DNA of 37,500 nucleotides from Symbiodinium natans (taxonomy: Eukaryota > Sar > Dinophyceae > Suessiales > Symbiodiniaceae): positions 337,585-375,084 of the forward strand of contig CAJNDS010002428.1 of NCBI GenBank assembly GCA_905221605.1, in the 5' to 3' direction. This document shows positions 1 to 8,194 of this stretch, one piece after another. Every line of letters begins with the position of its first letter. The stretch's first letter is position 1. A program made the position numbers and the translations under genes. The notes below the pieces were generated by a model. That model worked only from the letters and a program-made list of their open reading frames with translations, had not been told where the DNA came from and made no database searches.

Positions 1-59
1 GGGTAGGGGTTAGGGTTTAGTGTTGAGGGTTTAGGGGTGTAGTCTTTTGGTGGCCGTGA
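1..59 (+). repeat. Degenerate TTTAGGG-type telomere-like repeat at the left edge
   Basis: Loose G-strand copies (GGGTTTAG, GAGGGTTTAGGG) with many substitutions. The following 60-379 has no gene I can support, only two more short degenerate patches, for example near 286-315. Confidence 0.7.
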
Positions 60-379
60 TTTCGGGGGCTCTGTTTTTCAGGGAAATGCGGGTATTACAT
101 TGAGGTTCGAGCTCGGAAGAGGTTCTGACGGGGGTAAAGAGTGGTATATGCCTGAAACACGAAGTAGACGTGATACGTTTCAGGGTTGTTGTGGACCTCT
201 AAACCCCAATGCGACCCAAAACACCCCTGAAAAAAGGGGGAGGGGAAGAGGGACTTGTTAAACATTGTAATTACGCAACGTTTCGGGTGGGGTTGAGGGT
301 TCAGGGTTTGGGATTTCGGGCCAAGACTCTTTAGGCCTTGGGATTGAAAGAGGCTCCCTTCTGGCGGTCTCCATTGCAG

Positions 380-476
380 CACCTTCCTCATCGAGTGTGC
401 CAAACGGGGCCCGATTAGAAACAAGCCTCAGCTGAGGACCAGTGGACGGATGCTCTGGAGTTGCTTCAGCAAATGA
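380..476 (+). CDS. Terminal-exon candidate, unknown protein
   Basis: A pyrimidine-rich acceptor (CTCCATTGCAG, ending at 379) opens a stop-free frame beginning TFLIECAKRGPIRNK and ending in TGA at 474-476. About 31 codons with mixed polar and hydrophobic residues; no family recognised. The minus strand is also open across this interval (258-674, 138 codons), so strand is uncertain; the plus reading is preferred because it has the splice acceptor. Confidence 0.38.
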
Positions 477-690
477 AGCGTGACACTTGGCCGTTCTGCG
501 CAAGAGATGAAGTTCAAGCTGTTTGTTTGGGTGAAAGTTTGGGAGCTTTGAGCATTGTTCATCAATCTTGCATCGTTGATTGTGGTTTCTTTCTGTCTGT
601 TTGTTTAAGATCTTCTCGAGCCTTATCGATGTAGAGGGAGGTATGTCTTCAGAACGTGTCAGTGTTGCTACCAACCAGATGATTCCCCTT
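477..690. other. Stretch without a supported gene
   Basis: T/G-rich sequence after the candidate terminal exon. It may be a 3' untranslated region or intron; no feature seen. Confidence 0.4.
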
Positions 691-722
691 GTGTGTGTGT
701 GTGCGCGTGTATGCGCGTGTGG
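691..722 (+). repeat. GT/GC dinucleotide microsatellite
   Basis: Alternating GTGTGT passing into GCGCGTGT and GGGCGGG. Confidence 0.85.
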
Positions 723-746
723 GCGGGTCGTGGTCCGTTCTTTTTT

Positions 747-1000
747 CTAGGTGTGTCCTCCCCAAGCCCCAAAAGTCCTGGTAGGGCTCAGGCATGCCCA
801 GGCACTGAAAAGTCGACAAAAAGCGCCTCCAGGACTCGACGAGTCGACATGTGCCCCAGGACATGAAACGTCGACAAGTGCGAAAAGTTTCGAACAGTGC
901 TCCAGGGACCCGAAAAAAAGTGGGAAACGCACTGACTTTTGAATGGCCCAAACAGAAGTTTTTGCAAATCTGGAAACGTCGGCTTAAAAGCTCTATCCAG
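747..1000 (+). repeat. Degenerate tandem repeat, family A, patch 1
   Basis: Repeated motifs of the form GTGCYCCRGGAC, GAAACGTCGACAAG and GTGCGAAAAGT recur every 33-37 nt or so, with many substitutions. The same motifs return at 2,885-3,095 in the same orientation. Both strands are stop-poor here, which creates minus-strand open frames rich in FRTF / LSTF that I treat as repeat artefacts. Confidence 0.6.
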
Positions 1001-1098
1001 CCGTGGAGGTGGGAGGAAGAAGCCCTCGGCTTTCGCTAGTTCCTCGCGCTCCTCGAAGGGCGCGTAGAGGGTTGAAAGGTTGTAGGGGTTCACCTCTT

Positions 1099-1178
1099 CC
1101 CTAAGCCCTAAGCCCTAAACCCTAAGACCCTAAGACCCTAAAAGGGTTTAGGGTTTAGGGTTTAGGGTTTAGGGTTTG
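1099..1178. repeat. Telomere-like repeat with inverted junction
   Basis: C-strand units (CCCTAAG, CCCTAAA, CCCTAAGA) run to about 1,141, then flip directly to G-strand TTTAGGG units from about 1,143. The junction reads CCCTAAAAGGGTTTAGGG. The order C-strand then G-strand is opposite to that of a head-to-head telomere fusion. Confidence 0.9.
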
Positions 1179-1835
1179 TGGTCTTGGGACCCTAGACTTG
1201 CGAGCGCAAGGCCCTTCACCTTGCTTAGAACCGTCAAAGTTGAAAGCAAAACACAGGGTTTAGGGCTTATAGGTGTTCGGAGGATAGTCTGAATCCTACG
1301 CCACCAATCGGTATCTGCAAATTACAAAGCAAACAAAGCGCTGTAGCTGTAAGAAATTAGGAATACAAAAATCAAAAAGGCAAATTAAATGCACATTGAA
1401 GAACTTCCGCCGAAACCCCCCTGCCTGACTTTTGTAATACAAATGCTCCCAATATGCTCGAAAATGCCATCCTGGGAATACCATGTCTTAACCTCACGCG
1501 TGGTAGTTTCGGTTTTTTGGTTCGGTGCGCCTTGGCTCCATGCACGGTTCTTTTGCGTATTGGAGCGCTTCGGCTGAGTGCGTGGTTGTCTTGCGCTTGC
1601 TGGCTGTGTCTTAGCTCAGGGTGTGGTTGTTTTGTTTACTTGCGCATCTTGGCCGAATGTGCGGTTGCGGGTTGTGCTTAGCGAAGCGTTTGAACTTGAA
1701 GCGTCTCGGTGTTTGTCGGAACAGATAGTAGCGTGCGGAGCGAAGCGACGCAGGCTTCGTATTGTCTTGTTGCTTGTTGCTATAGCTCTGCTGCTCGAGG
1801 CAAGGGTGCAGCTTGCAGCAATAGGTAGCTGGTAG
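1179..1835. other. Stretch without a supported gene, partly T/G-rich
   Basis: Mostly unremarkable up to about 1,480. From 1,500 to 1,760 it is rich in TTGCG, GGTTG and GCGTGGTTGT and looks weakly self-similar. It ends with the acceptor used by the RNase H exon (AG at 1,834-1,835). Confidence 0.4.
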
Positions 1836-2179
1836 GTTTCTTCTTGGTGGACAAGATGATGACGACAGCCTTTCCTTTGTCGGTCATCTTGATGGACCTG
1901 GCAGTACAGTTGGAAGAGCTAGGGTCGGTTCTGTCATTGTCCTGGGTGCCACGAGAGCAGAATGCCCCCGCGGACGCGCTGACCAACGAGGACTTCAATG
2001 GCTTCGATCCGCGCAAGTGGGTCAGCGTTGACATCGCAGAGCTTGGTTTCAAGATTTTGCCCAGGTTGATGGAAGCAGCGATGCATCTCGACGGCGAAAT
2101 CCGCTTGGTCAAAGAACAGAAGCGGACTCAGCGCTGCGTAGAGTCAGCCGGTCAAGCCAAGTCTTGCAAGGCGCCTTAG
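1836..2179 (+). pseudogene. Retroelement RNase H C-terminal fragment
   Basis: A stop-free frame follows an AG at 1,834-1,835 and runs to TAG at 2,177-2,179. It begins FFLVDKMMTTAFPL and holds WVPREQNAPADALTN, which matches the C-terminal part of retroelement RNase H domains: the N-x-x-AD-x-L core with its conserved Asp, followed by a short tail NEDFNGFDPRKW. Proteins with this signature are abundant in dinoflagellates. Only about 113 codons are present. The reverse transcriptase and the N-terminal catalytic carboxylates of RNase H are not visible upstream, and stops precede the fragment (TAG at 1,826). It is therefore a truncated element or a final exon. Confident of the family, unsure whether the copy is expressed. 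Confidence 0.65.
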
Positions 2180-2884
2180 CGCCAGAGTGACCCTTGGTGA
2201 GCTGCCTTGCTAGGTGTGTTCAGGGCGGCTGCGCGAGGTCTCTTCCTTCGGTTGGGAGGTTATTCCTCGCGCTTGGGTTGAGGGTGAGGTAGGTTGTGGC
2301 GTGTGCTCTGTGGTCTCCTGCAGCGCCTTGTCTTTGCAGCTCAGGTTGCCTGTGAAGAAAGGAGTTAGTGGTTTGCCTGCTGCTTGCAAGTCTAGGAGAC
2401 TTGTGAGGAATTTAAACAGGATGGGATCCACCAGCCCAACCCTCGCCTGAAAATCCTTCGGTTGGGAAGTTGGTTTCTTTCAGGCTTGGGTAGGCTGGAC
2501 GGACTCGGCTGCGCATCCCACAGCAAAAAAGGATGCGCCTGCCATTTTGCCAGGGAAACGGTTTCACGGCGTGTGAAGGGTAGGTGGGTGGGTCTTCTGC
2601 GACAGTGTAACTTGAGAGACAGTCCTGTTTGGGTTCAGGCTTTGGATTTAGGCCCCGTGTGTGAGGTTAAAGCCTGGAAAGTTATGGCTTCGGTTTTCAG
2701 GGTTTAGGGCCTTGGCAGCTAAGGGGTGAGGGGCCTAGGGTGGTTCTTTTGGATGCGTGCGTTGTTTTTTCTCCTATGTGTTGTCTTACAGGAAACAGAG
2801 CTTGGCGTGCAGTTCTGATTGCTGCTGACGCCGTAGAGACTAATTCGAACAGGTCACAGCAAGTAGCTTCAAAGACGTGACACG
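2180..2884. other. Likely 3' tail of the retroelement and following non-coding DNA
   Basis: No gene seen. A 17-nt direct repeat, CCTTCGGTTGGGARGTT, occurs at 2,245-2,261 and 2,455-2,471, each followed by a CTTGGGT motif, suggesting a duplicated tail segment of about 210 nt. Degenerate GGTTTAGGG lies near 2,698. Confidence 0.4.
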
Positions 2885-3095
2885 TTGAAGAACCGACAAG
2901 CGCAAAAGCTATGTGGAGCGGTGCGAGAAGTGCTCATGTTCTATGGATGCGAGAAGTCGAAAGGCGCGAAACGTTCCGGAAAGTCCGAATAGTGCTCCGG
3001 GACGCGAAATGTCGAAAGTGCGGAATGTGCCCCGGGACGCAAAGATGCGAAAGTCGAAGAGTGCCAAAGTCAGCAGGTGCGAGCCGAACACTTTT
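2885..3095 (+). repeat. Degenerate tandem repeat, family A, patch 2
   Basis: Repeats GTGCTCCGGGACGCGAAAT, GTCGAAAGTGCGGAA and GTGCCCCGGGACGC with a period near 35 nt, related to patch 1 at 747-1,000. The two patches lie on either side of the retroelement fragment. Confidence 0.6.
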
Positions 3096-3430
3096 AGACT
3101 GTTCGACTATTCGCGAGTTTTCTGCGCACTTCTCAGCTCGGGGGTTGAAATCGTTTCTTGGTCTGTGAGCTTAGCGTCCAGGGTTGAGGGAGCTTATAGG
3201 GGTTTAGAGGCGTGTAGCGTAGGGTTCGGCTTTAGCCCTATATACTGTCAACCTTGATGTGAGTCTTCGTGTGAGCTCTGGTGTGCATAAGGACAGAGTC
3301 CATCCCAACGTCATCAGCTGCTTGGCACTGGCACCTTGAAGCCCCAGGTCCCAAATACCCAAGGCCCTGAAAACGCTAAGCCGCGAAACCCTCAAACCAT
3401 CTCACACCCATGTTTAACGGCTTAAGGTTG
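3096..3430. other. Stretch without a supported gene
   Basis: A short plus-strand frame near 3,283-3,346 reads KDRVHPNVIS, faintly like the last third of a PPR repeat, but it is too short to call. Confidence 0.3.
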
Positions 3431-3435
3431 AAGAA

Positions 3436-3480
3436 ACCGTAAGCCCTAAACCCTAAATCTTAAACCCCAAACCCTAAACG
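3436..3480 (-). repeat. Telomere-like repeat (CCCTAAA on plus strand)
   Basis: Short C-strand run with variants CCCCAAA and CCTAAAT. Degenerate G-strand copies follow at 3,541-3,645 and 3,838-3,895. Confidence 0.8.
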
Positions 3481-4013
3481 GGTGTAGGAGGTCCAAATGG
3501 AGGCATTGCTGGATTTTGGCAGCGCGGTTTTTAGGAAGAGGTTGAGGGTTCAGATTCAGGATTCTGGGGCCTTAGGAAGTTTAGGGCTCAGGGGGTGTAG
3601 GGGGTTTGGGGTTGAGGTTCAGGGTTTAGGGCTCAGGGTTTTTCAGGTTGTTTAACACGTCCATTGCAGCCAAACCATAAACCCAAAACCCCCTAAACCT
3701 TTCAAGCTCCGCCCATGGCACCTACGTGCAGGTTTATGGGTAGTTATTCGCAGGGCTATCAGAAAGGCAACCTATGATATGCAGGTACTGATTATGGCCA
3801 GCTAGCCACGAACCTTCAAGTATAAACTTGTTCAGGGATGTAGGGGTTTAGGGCAGGTTTAGGGCTTAGGGTTCAGGGCTTTGGCTTTTGTAAATTCCCT
3901 CTCGCATCCCCAAGTTCCTTCAGACTCCTTTCCACCACCCTAAAACCCTTGTACCCCAAAGCCCTTGTAGGTTGTGAGGCTTGGGGTGTCTAGCTTCTTT
4001 ACCCCAAGCCCAG

Positions 4014-4065
4014 AAAGAACCCTAGAACCCTAAACCTCAAACCCTAAACCCTAAACCCTAATAGA
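4014..4065 (-). repeat. Telomere-like repeat (CCCTAAA on plus strand)
   Basis: About six C-strand units immediately upstream of the exon pair at 4,101. The interval 3,650-4,013 holds only degenerate repeats. Confidence 0.85.
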
Positions 4066-4100
4066 CCCTGAAACCGAAGCGAACTCTGAGAAGGTTTCAG

Positions 4101-4194
4101 CGCTGCCGCCAGCGCCGCAGCGCGCGGCTCGCAGTGGAACGCTGCGCTGGTCCCTGCCAGTGCTTGGGGCGAAGGGGCTGTGAGTTCAAAGACG
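4101..4194 (+). CDS. Internal exon, Ala-rich unknown protein (exon 1 of a pair)
   Basis: The acceptor GAAGGTTTCAG ends at 4,100 and a consensus donor, ACG|GTAAGT, follows at 4,195. The enclosed 94 nt read AAASAAARGSQWNAALVP then ASAWGEGAVSSKT without a stop, leaving one base at the 5' end and a complete codon at the 3' end. The next exon (from 4,282) continues in frame across an 87-nt intron ending GGCTCAG. No family recognised. One of the better splice models in the window because both sites are canonical. Confidence 0.58.
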
Positions 4195-4281
4195 GTAAGT
4201 TGAGCTTTTCCCTAAAAGGCGGGGACCTTTCAGAATATGGGATCCGTGATTTGGTCTTTCCCAAAAGGGATCTTGGCTCAG
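4195..4281 (+). other. Candidate 87-nt GT-AG intron
   Basis: Begins GTAAGTTGAGC and ends TCTTGGCTCAG. Internal pieces CTAAAAGG and CCCAAAAGGG can pair weakly with CCTTT tracts, but it is not clearly a member of the palindromic families. Removing it joins two open frames. Confidence 0.5.
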
Positions 4282-4350
4282 AACCATTCGCCGCCAGGAG
4301 CTACTGAACGAGATGCGGGTCAAGGCAAGCTCAGGGGTCCTGCGGCCTTC
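4282..4350 (+). CDS. Exon 2 of the pair, unknown protein
   Basis: In frame with exon 1 it reads NHSPPGATERDAGQG then KLRGPAAFLF, then runs into the telomere-like array at 4,352. A second open frame (TIRRQELLNEMRVKAS) is equally protein-like if the splice phase differs. The 3' boundary is not defined. Confidence 0.42.
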
Positions 4351-4351
4351 T

Positions 4352-4440
4352 TGTTTAGGGTCTAGGGTCTAGGGTCTAGGGTTGAGGGTCTCGGGTTTAG
4401 GGTTTAGGGTTTAGGGTTTAGGGTTGAAACCCAAAACCCT
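4352..4440 (+). repeat. Telomere-like array with GGGTCTA sub-block
   Basis: Three or four GGGTCTA units (about 4,358-4,383) precede standard TTTAGGG units, then a switch to C-strand near 4,425-4,440. Confidence 0.88.
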
Positions 4441-4484
4441 GGAATCGAAGCTGCGCGTGTAGCTGAGCGATCTCGAAGCCACCC

Positions 4485-4793
4485 TTGGAGGCCCCAAGCA
4501 GCTGGGGCAGTCTGGACCCTCGAAGCATCCCCAAAGCAAAGGGTAGATGGGTCCGAAAGTACGGGTACCCTTTTTGGGAGGGGCTGGACGAGAGATTATC
4601 GCACTTTCGGGGGTGCAGGGTACCCTGTTTTTGGGAAATATTACTCGTGCAAGCTACTATGGGAAATATGAAGGCTCAGGTAAACCGTAAGCGAGAAGTT
4701 GATGTTCAGACAGGTTGGAAACTGTTTCGCATTCTTGCTGAGTCGAAGGATTGGGCCAAGCAGACTCAAAAGCCGTTATCAAGCCCTTCATGA
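4485..4793 (+). CDS. Open frame of uncertain status
   Basis: A 102-codon open frame. Its middle (about 4,563-4,650) has GGTACCCTTTTTGGG and GGGTACCCTGTTTTTGGG, resembling palindromic family 2, so the frame may cross an intron. The last third (VDVQTGWKLFRILAESKDWA) looks most protein-like. No family recognised. Confidence 0.22.
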   Translation: MEAPSSWGSLDPRSIPKAKGRWVRKYGYPFWEGLDERLSHFRGCRVPCFWEILLVQATMGNMKAQVNRKREVDVQTGWKLFRILAESKDWAKQTQKPLSSPS

Positions 4794-4949
4794 TAAGGAA
4801 TACAATAGCACCATGTCAGTCTTTTAGCATCGCTGAGCCCTGAAGCCACTGCCCGAAACCCGATACCCGAAGCCTGCCCAGCCCTGACTGCTAGACAGCT
4901 AGGGACTGCTTAAATTACAAGAGTTGTGCACAACTCGGGATTTTCTACT

Positions 4950-5036
4950 TTTCCCAACAGGCCTTAACAGGGATGATAGTACCCCTATGAGAAGCCCTAT
5001 GAAGGACTGCTAGTATTAGGGGGGGGGAACATCCCA
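4950..5036 (+). mobile_element. Palindromic element, family 1, copy a
   Basis: Arms related to GCCTTAACAGGGATGATAGTACCCC and its complement side GAAGGACTGCTAGTATTAGGGGG, ending GGAACATCCC. The left arm is less conserved than in the copies at 16,063 and 20,255. Confidence 0.6.
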
Positions 5037-5116
5037 ATGCATGGCTCCCACAATAGTAGGTAATTGGAGCCCCAGGCGGCGTTTCGGAGAGCTTCCGGCT
5101 GTGGGGTGGTTATGGG

Positions 5117-5170
5117 GTACTAACAGTCCTCAGTAGGGACTCTAGTACCCCTTAGAATGCCTAGTAGGCT
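5117..5170 (+). mobile_element. Palindromic element, family 1, partial copy b
   Basis: Carries the core TACTAACAGTCCTCAGTAGG then GACTCTAGTACCCCTTAG and a weak right arm. About 80 nt from copy a. Confidence 0.5.
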
Positions 5171-5302
5171 AAGCTAGAAGGGTTATTTGGGCTTGTCTTG
5201 TGTAAGAGCCTATGCTTGTACTGGGGCACGTAAGTTGGGCCCGCCCCCTCCTCCACCAACAATTCACAAGACACAAGCAGCAACACAACCTAGGCCCTAA
5301 AC

Positions 5303-5421
5303 CGGCTGCACAAGACGCCCGTGTCTCAGGGCATTGAGTTCGGGGCTGTGTCCTACAACACCGCGCTTGCGGCTTGTGGCGCGGCTTCACAGTGGGAAGA
5401 GATGCTCAAGCTGCTCAAGGA
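5303..5421 (+). CDS. Pentatricopeptide repeat (PPR) exon
   Basis: The frame reads GIEFGAVSYNTALAACGAA then SQWEEMLKLLKE, a near-complete 35-residue PPR motif: the VSYNTALAACGAA helix A and WEEMLKLLKE helix B are diagnostic. PPR proteins bind organellar RNA in a sequence-specific way and act in RNA processing or editing; they are numerous in dinoflagellates. Only one repeat is visible, so this is one exon of a longer gene or a fragment. The frame is closed upstream by TAG at 5,291. The 3' end is set at a possible donor (GA|GTGTCT). Downstream codons read into repeat sequence and are not included. Confidence 0.62.
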
Positions 5422-5737
5422 GTGTCTATCCCACGAACCCTTCGGGGTTTACGGTTCAGGGTTTAGGGTGTCGGGGAGGTTGTGTTCAACATTCATTGAG
5501 ATCCATGTCGCGTTTTCTTTCTTGGGTCTGCCAAACGATACTATGCAAAGGAACTTCAACCCTCATGCCTTACGCCAGAACGACCCAACTTGGTTTCTTG
5601 CTTGGCGCGTAGGATCTTTCGGGATTCTACTGCAGGCTTCTTGGCCCCTGCATGCTTCATTTGCAAGAGCGGAGGTAGGGCAGACCTTGCAAGAAGCCCA
5701 CCACCTTGGCCTGAAATGAGACCCTCTGTCTTTGCAG
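5422..5737. other. Probable intron, no gene seen
   Basis: Contains a degenerate GGGTTTACGGTTCAGGGTTTAGGG patch at 5,446-5,470 and otherwise unremarkable sequence with several possible AG sites. Confidence 0.35.
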
Positions 5738-5841
5738 GGATCAGGTTCCCTGACCCGGCAAGTGCCCAAACAGCCCTGAAAGCTGCTTATTCCTTGGTAC
5801 TGGTACCTGCCAAAGCCTCGAATAGATCTGGAAGAACATAG
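5738..5841 (+). CDS. Terminal-exon candidate, unknown protein
   Basis: A strong acceptor, CTCTGTCTTTGCAG, ends at 5,737. The frame then reads IRFPDPASAQTALKAAYSL then VLVPAKASNRSGRT to TAG at 5,839-5,841. No family recognised. It could belong to the PPR gene upstream, but that link is not visible. Confidence 0.48.
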
Positions 5842-6004
5842 GAAGCCTTACAGGTACACATGTCGCAAACATATGAATGAGGTATATGGTACGTATCTGA
5901 GGACCCCACATTAAGGTCCCATATTCGGGGGTCAGACTTTCAGCCCTAGAAAATATAGCTTGGCCCACATGTGCCCCCAAGTAGCTGGGGCCCATAAACC
6001 ACAG

Positions 6005-6112
6005 CCCCTAAACCCCAAGCCCTAAAACTCAAACCCTAAACCCTAAACCCTAAACCCTAAACCCTAAACCCTAAACCCTAAACCCTAAACCCTAAACCCT
6101 AAAACCCTCAAA
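6005..6112 (-). repeat. Telomere-like array (CCCTAAA on plus strand)
   Basis: About ten near-perfect units at 6,034-6,104, with decayed units on both sides. Confidence 0.92.
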
Positions 6113-6116
6113 ATCC

Positions 6117-6211
6117 AAGAGAGAAAACAGAGAGGAGATGCTCCATGGGGCCGTGGAGCCTGATGACTTCGCTTCGTCCCTTCTCCTGTCTGAGGCGGGA
6201 TCGTGGATTGG
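6117..6211 (+). CDS. Exon candidate, acidic unknown protein
   Basis: Stop-free frame KRENREEMLHGAVEPDD then FASSLLLSEAGSWIG, sandwiched between a C-strand array ending at 6,112 and a G-strand array from 6,213. The unit boundaries leave no clear conventional acceptor. No family recognised. Confidence 0.42.
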
Positions 6212-6212
6212 G

Positions 6213-6291
6213 GGTTTAGGGTTTAGGGTTTAGGGTTTAGGGTTTAGGGTTTGGGGTTTGGGGTTTAGGGTTTAGGGTTTAGGGTTTAGTG
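6213..6291 (+). repeat. Telomere-like array (TTTAGGG)
   Basis: About eleven units, including two TTTGGGG variants in the middle. Confidence 0.92.
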
Positions 6292-6318
6292 GAGTTCTAA
6301 AACTAGGGTCGCCTTCAG

Positions 6319-6378
6319 GTCCAAGATCATTGCTCTTGATACCATTATTGCGCTTTTTTACGTGCGCTTATTTGCAAG
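6319..6378 (+). CDS. Short hydrophobic exon candidate
   Basis: The acceptor GTCGCCTTCAG ends at 6,318; the donor GCAAG|GTTTAG follows at 6,379. The 60 nt read SKIIALDTIIALFYVRLFA, a possible membrane segment. The donor lies at the first base of a TTTAGGG-like stretch. Confidence 0.42.
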
Positions 6379-6450
6379 GTTTAGGGTTGAAATGCCCCCT
6401 GTATGTTCGCAGTCTTTCGTTCCAGGGGCTGATTTTGGATTTTGTGAGTG

Positions 6451-6745
6451 CTATAGGGTTTAGGGTTTAGGAGTTAGGGTTTAGGGTTTAGGGTTCTGGG
6501 TTTAGGCTAAGTGTAGCCCTGTATGTGGCCCATAGAAATGTCTCCCGCAACCCTCAAACGCCAAACCCTGAAACCCTAAACCCCAAGCCCAAACCCCCAA
6601 GCCCTGAACCCCAAACCCTAAACCCTTAACCCTAAAGCCAATTTCCAAACCCTAAACCCTAAACCCCACAAGCCCTAAACCCCAAACCCAAAACCCTAAA
6701 CCTCAAGCCCCAAACCCCAAGCCCTGAGCCCTAAACCCCTAAATC
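6451..6745. repeat. Mixed degenerate telomere-like region with orientation switch
   Basis: G-strand units at 6,451-6,505, then C-strand units from 6,549 to 6,745 with many CCCCAAA and CCCTGAA variants. No gene seen. Confidence 0.8.
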
Positions 6746-6756
6746 CAACTTTGCAG

Positions 6757-6830
6757 CTCAAGCGCCTGCTACCAGAGTCGGAGGCCGAGCACCGGGCGCT
6801 CGCCGAAGCTGAGGCTTCCGCGTCGTCGTG
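6757..6830 (+). CDS. Exon candidate ending in a G16 tract
   Basis: After the acceptor AACTTTGCAG the frame reads LKRLLPESEAEHRALA then EAEASASSW, Ala/Glu-rich and helical in character. At 6,830 it passes straight into a run of 16 G and then a TTTAGGG array, so the natural 3' end may have been lost. Confidence 0.48.
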
Positions 6831-6845
6831 GGGGGGGGGGGGGGG
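6830..6845 (+). repeat. Homopolymer G16 tract
   Basis: Sixteen consecutive G between an exon-like segment and a TTTAGGG array. Confidence 0.9.
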
Positions 6846-6995
6846 TTTAGGGTTTAGGGTTTAGGGTTTAGGGTTTAGGGTTTAGGGTTTAGGGTTTAGG
6901 GTTTAGGGTTTAGGGTTTCGGGGTTTAGGGTTTGGGGTTTAGGGTTTGGGGTTTAGGGTTTGGGGTTTAAGGTTTAGGGTTTAGGGTTTAGGGTT
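6846..6995 (+). repeat. Telomere-like array with dimeric sub-block
   Basis: Perfect TTTAGGG units to about 6,917, then an alternating TTTAGGG / TTTGGGG dimer (about 6,918-6,966), then standard units. Confidence 0.93.
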
Positions 6996-7011
6996 CTCGT
7001 GAGTTTTACAG

Positions 7012-7101
7012 GTGAAGGGGTGGCTCCGGGTGAACCCTGTACTCGGCATCGCAAGCCAAGATGGCCAACCTTTGTGCTGCAAGAAGGCCCTCATGCAGTG
7101 A
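7012..7101 (+). CDS. Terminal-exon candidate, unknown protein
   Basis: The acceptor GAGTTTTACAG ends at 7,011. The frame reads VKGWLRVNPVLGIASQD then GQPLCCKKALMQ and closes with TGA at 7,099-7,101. Not recognised. Confidence 0.45.
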   Translation: MKGWLRVNPVLGIASQDGQPLCCKKALMQ

Positions 7102-7287
7102 ACAAGTTCTCACGTTCTTTTGCGCTATTGCGAAGAAACACCTAAACCCCAAGCCCTACAAAGCTCGAGACTGGGCCGCTGCACCTTGGGGTTTAGGGTT
7201 TTGGGCTTAGGACTTAGGATATTTGGGGTTTAGGGGTTTAGGGTTTGGGGTTTTTAGGGTTTTGTGTTTGGGGATCGGGATTTGCAG

Positions 7288-7359
7288 TTCAAGCTCGATC
7301 TGACCACTTGGCGCCACGACACCAACAGATGCCTCCTAACTTCTCCATTTCTAAGCTAG
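7288..7359 (+). CDS. Exon candidate, unknown protein
   Basis: After the acceptor GGGATTTGCAG the frame reads FKLDLTTWRHDTNRCLL then TSPFLS to TAG. Degenerate repeats lie on both sides (7,187-7,275 and 7,397-7,455). Confidence 0.42.
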   Translation, partial: FKLDLTTWRHDTNRCLLTSPFLS

Positions 7360-7396
7360 GATGTCAACTCCGGCCCACACCCCAGATCAAAGGTTC

Positions 7397-7455
7397 GGGG
7401 TTTAGGGTTTAGGGGTTTAGGGTTTAGGGTTTAGGGTTTAGGGTTTGGGGCTTAG
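7397..7455 (+). repeat. Telomere-like array (TTTAGGG)
   Basis: Seven to eight units, the last TTTGGGG. Confidence 0.9.
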
Positions 7456-7473
7456 GCACTTTCCTAGGGCCCG

Positions 7474-7600
7474 AGGTGGTCCGAAAACCGAAGCGTCAAA
7501 GTTTGGCTGCCGCAGGCCGATCTCCTGCAGCGAGTGGTGCGATGCCTGGGTGACCCGGTTGCACCTGATGCAACATATAGGGGTGAACGAAAATTAAGGG
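7474..7600 (+). CDS. Exon candidate, unknown protein
   Basis: The frame reads RWSENRSVKVWLPQADLL then QRVVRCLGDPVAPDATYR. A CTTTCCTAG acceptor lies just upstream (ending 7,467); a second open frame from that acceptor (PEVVRKPKRQSLAAAG) is also plausible, as is a minus-strand frame. Coding likely, frame uncertain. Confidence 0.38.
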
Positions 7601-7644
7601 GATACCGGTTTAGGTTTAGGGTTTCGGGTTTAGGGTTTCTGGGG

Positions 7645-7735
7645 TCCTGATTAGAAGGGGATCCTACGATTTTTGGGTCTATATTGGGGGTCCAATATTT
7701 GCGTAGACCCCCAAATATAGGTTCCATTGATTTGA
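7645..7735 (+). mobile_element. Palindromic element, family 4, copy a
   Basis: GGTCCTGATTAGAAGGGGAT then CCTACGATTTTTGGGTC, followed by a palindromic part with GGGTCTATATTGGGGGTCC against TAGACCCCCAAATATAGG. An inverted relative lies at 8,511-8,568. Confidence 0.55.
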
Positions 7736-8019
7736 ATGGGGCTCTTGTAGTTTAATTTTCGAACTATATGGGGTGATACGTGACCCTCAACCAAAACCAC
7801 CAAAGGCGTATCCAAACAAATGCGATACATCTGTTGGGGGCCTTCAGGTTTTGGGGCTTTAACACTCATGAACAAACCCAAAACACTCTACCGCCTCTCC
7901 TGCCACCGATCCGTGCTCGCAAGCCGAAACCCATGAACCCCCCAGCCTGGCACCCAAACCTTGAACAACACGCCAAACCCCTAAACGCGAAAAAAGCCCT
8001 GAACCTTAGACTAAAACCC

Positions 8020-8098
8020 ACAGCCGTGCTCTTGTCCATGAGCTGCCGATCCGGACTCAAAGTTCACATCACTCCTGGGTCACGCCAGACCCTAAACA
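8020..8098 (+). CDS. Weak exon candidate, unknown protein
   Basis: Part of a 112-codon open frame from 7,780. Only the section VLLSMSCRSGLKVHITPGSR looks protein-like; the rest reads through C-strand repeat units. Confidence 0.25.
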
Positions 8099-8194
8099 TC
8101 GTAAACCCAGAGCCCTAAACCCTACTGTGCAGTGCGCACAAGGATCGCGGCTTGATTGACTGTGCACAGCCCTTGTGGGGTTTCATCTTTAGCA

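Noticed and set aside
258-674. Longest open frame (138 codons, minus strand)
   Set aside because: It overlaps a plus-strand exon candidate with a splice acceptor, and much of it crosses telomere-like sequence. Kept only as a competitor.
747-1093. Several minus-strand frames rich in FRTF and LSTF
   Set aside because: They repeat with the 35-bp tandem unit and recur in patch 2, so they are repeat artefacts.
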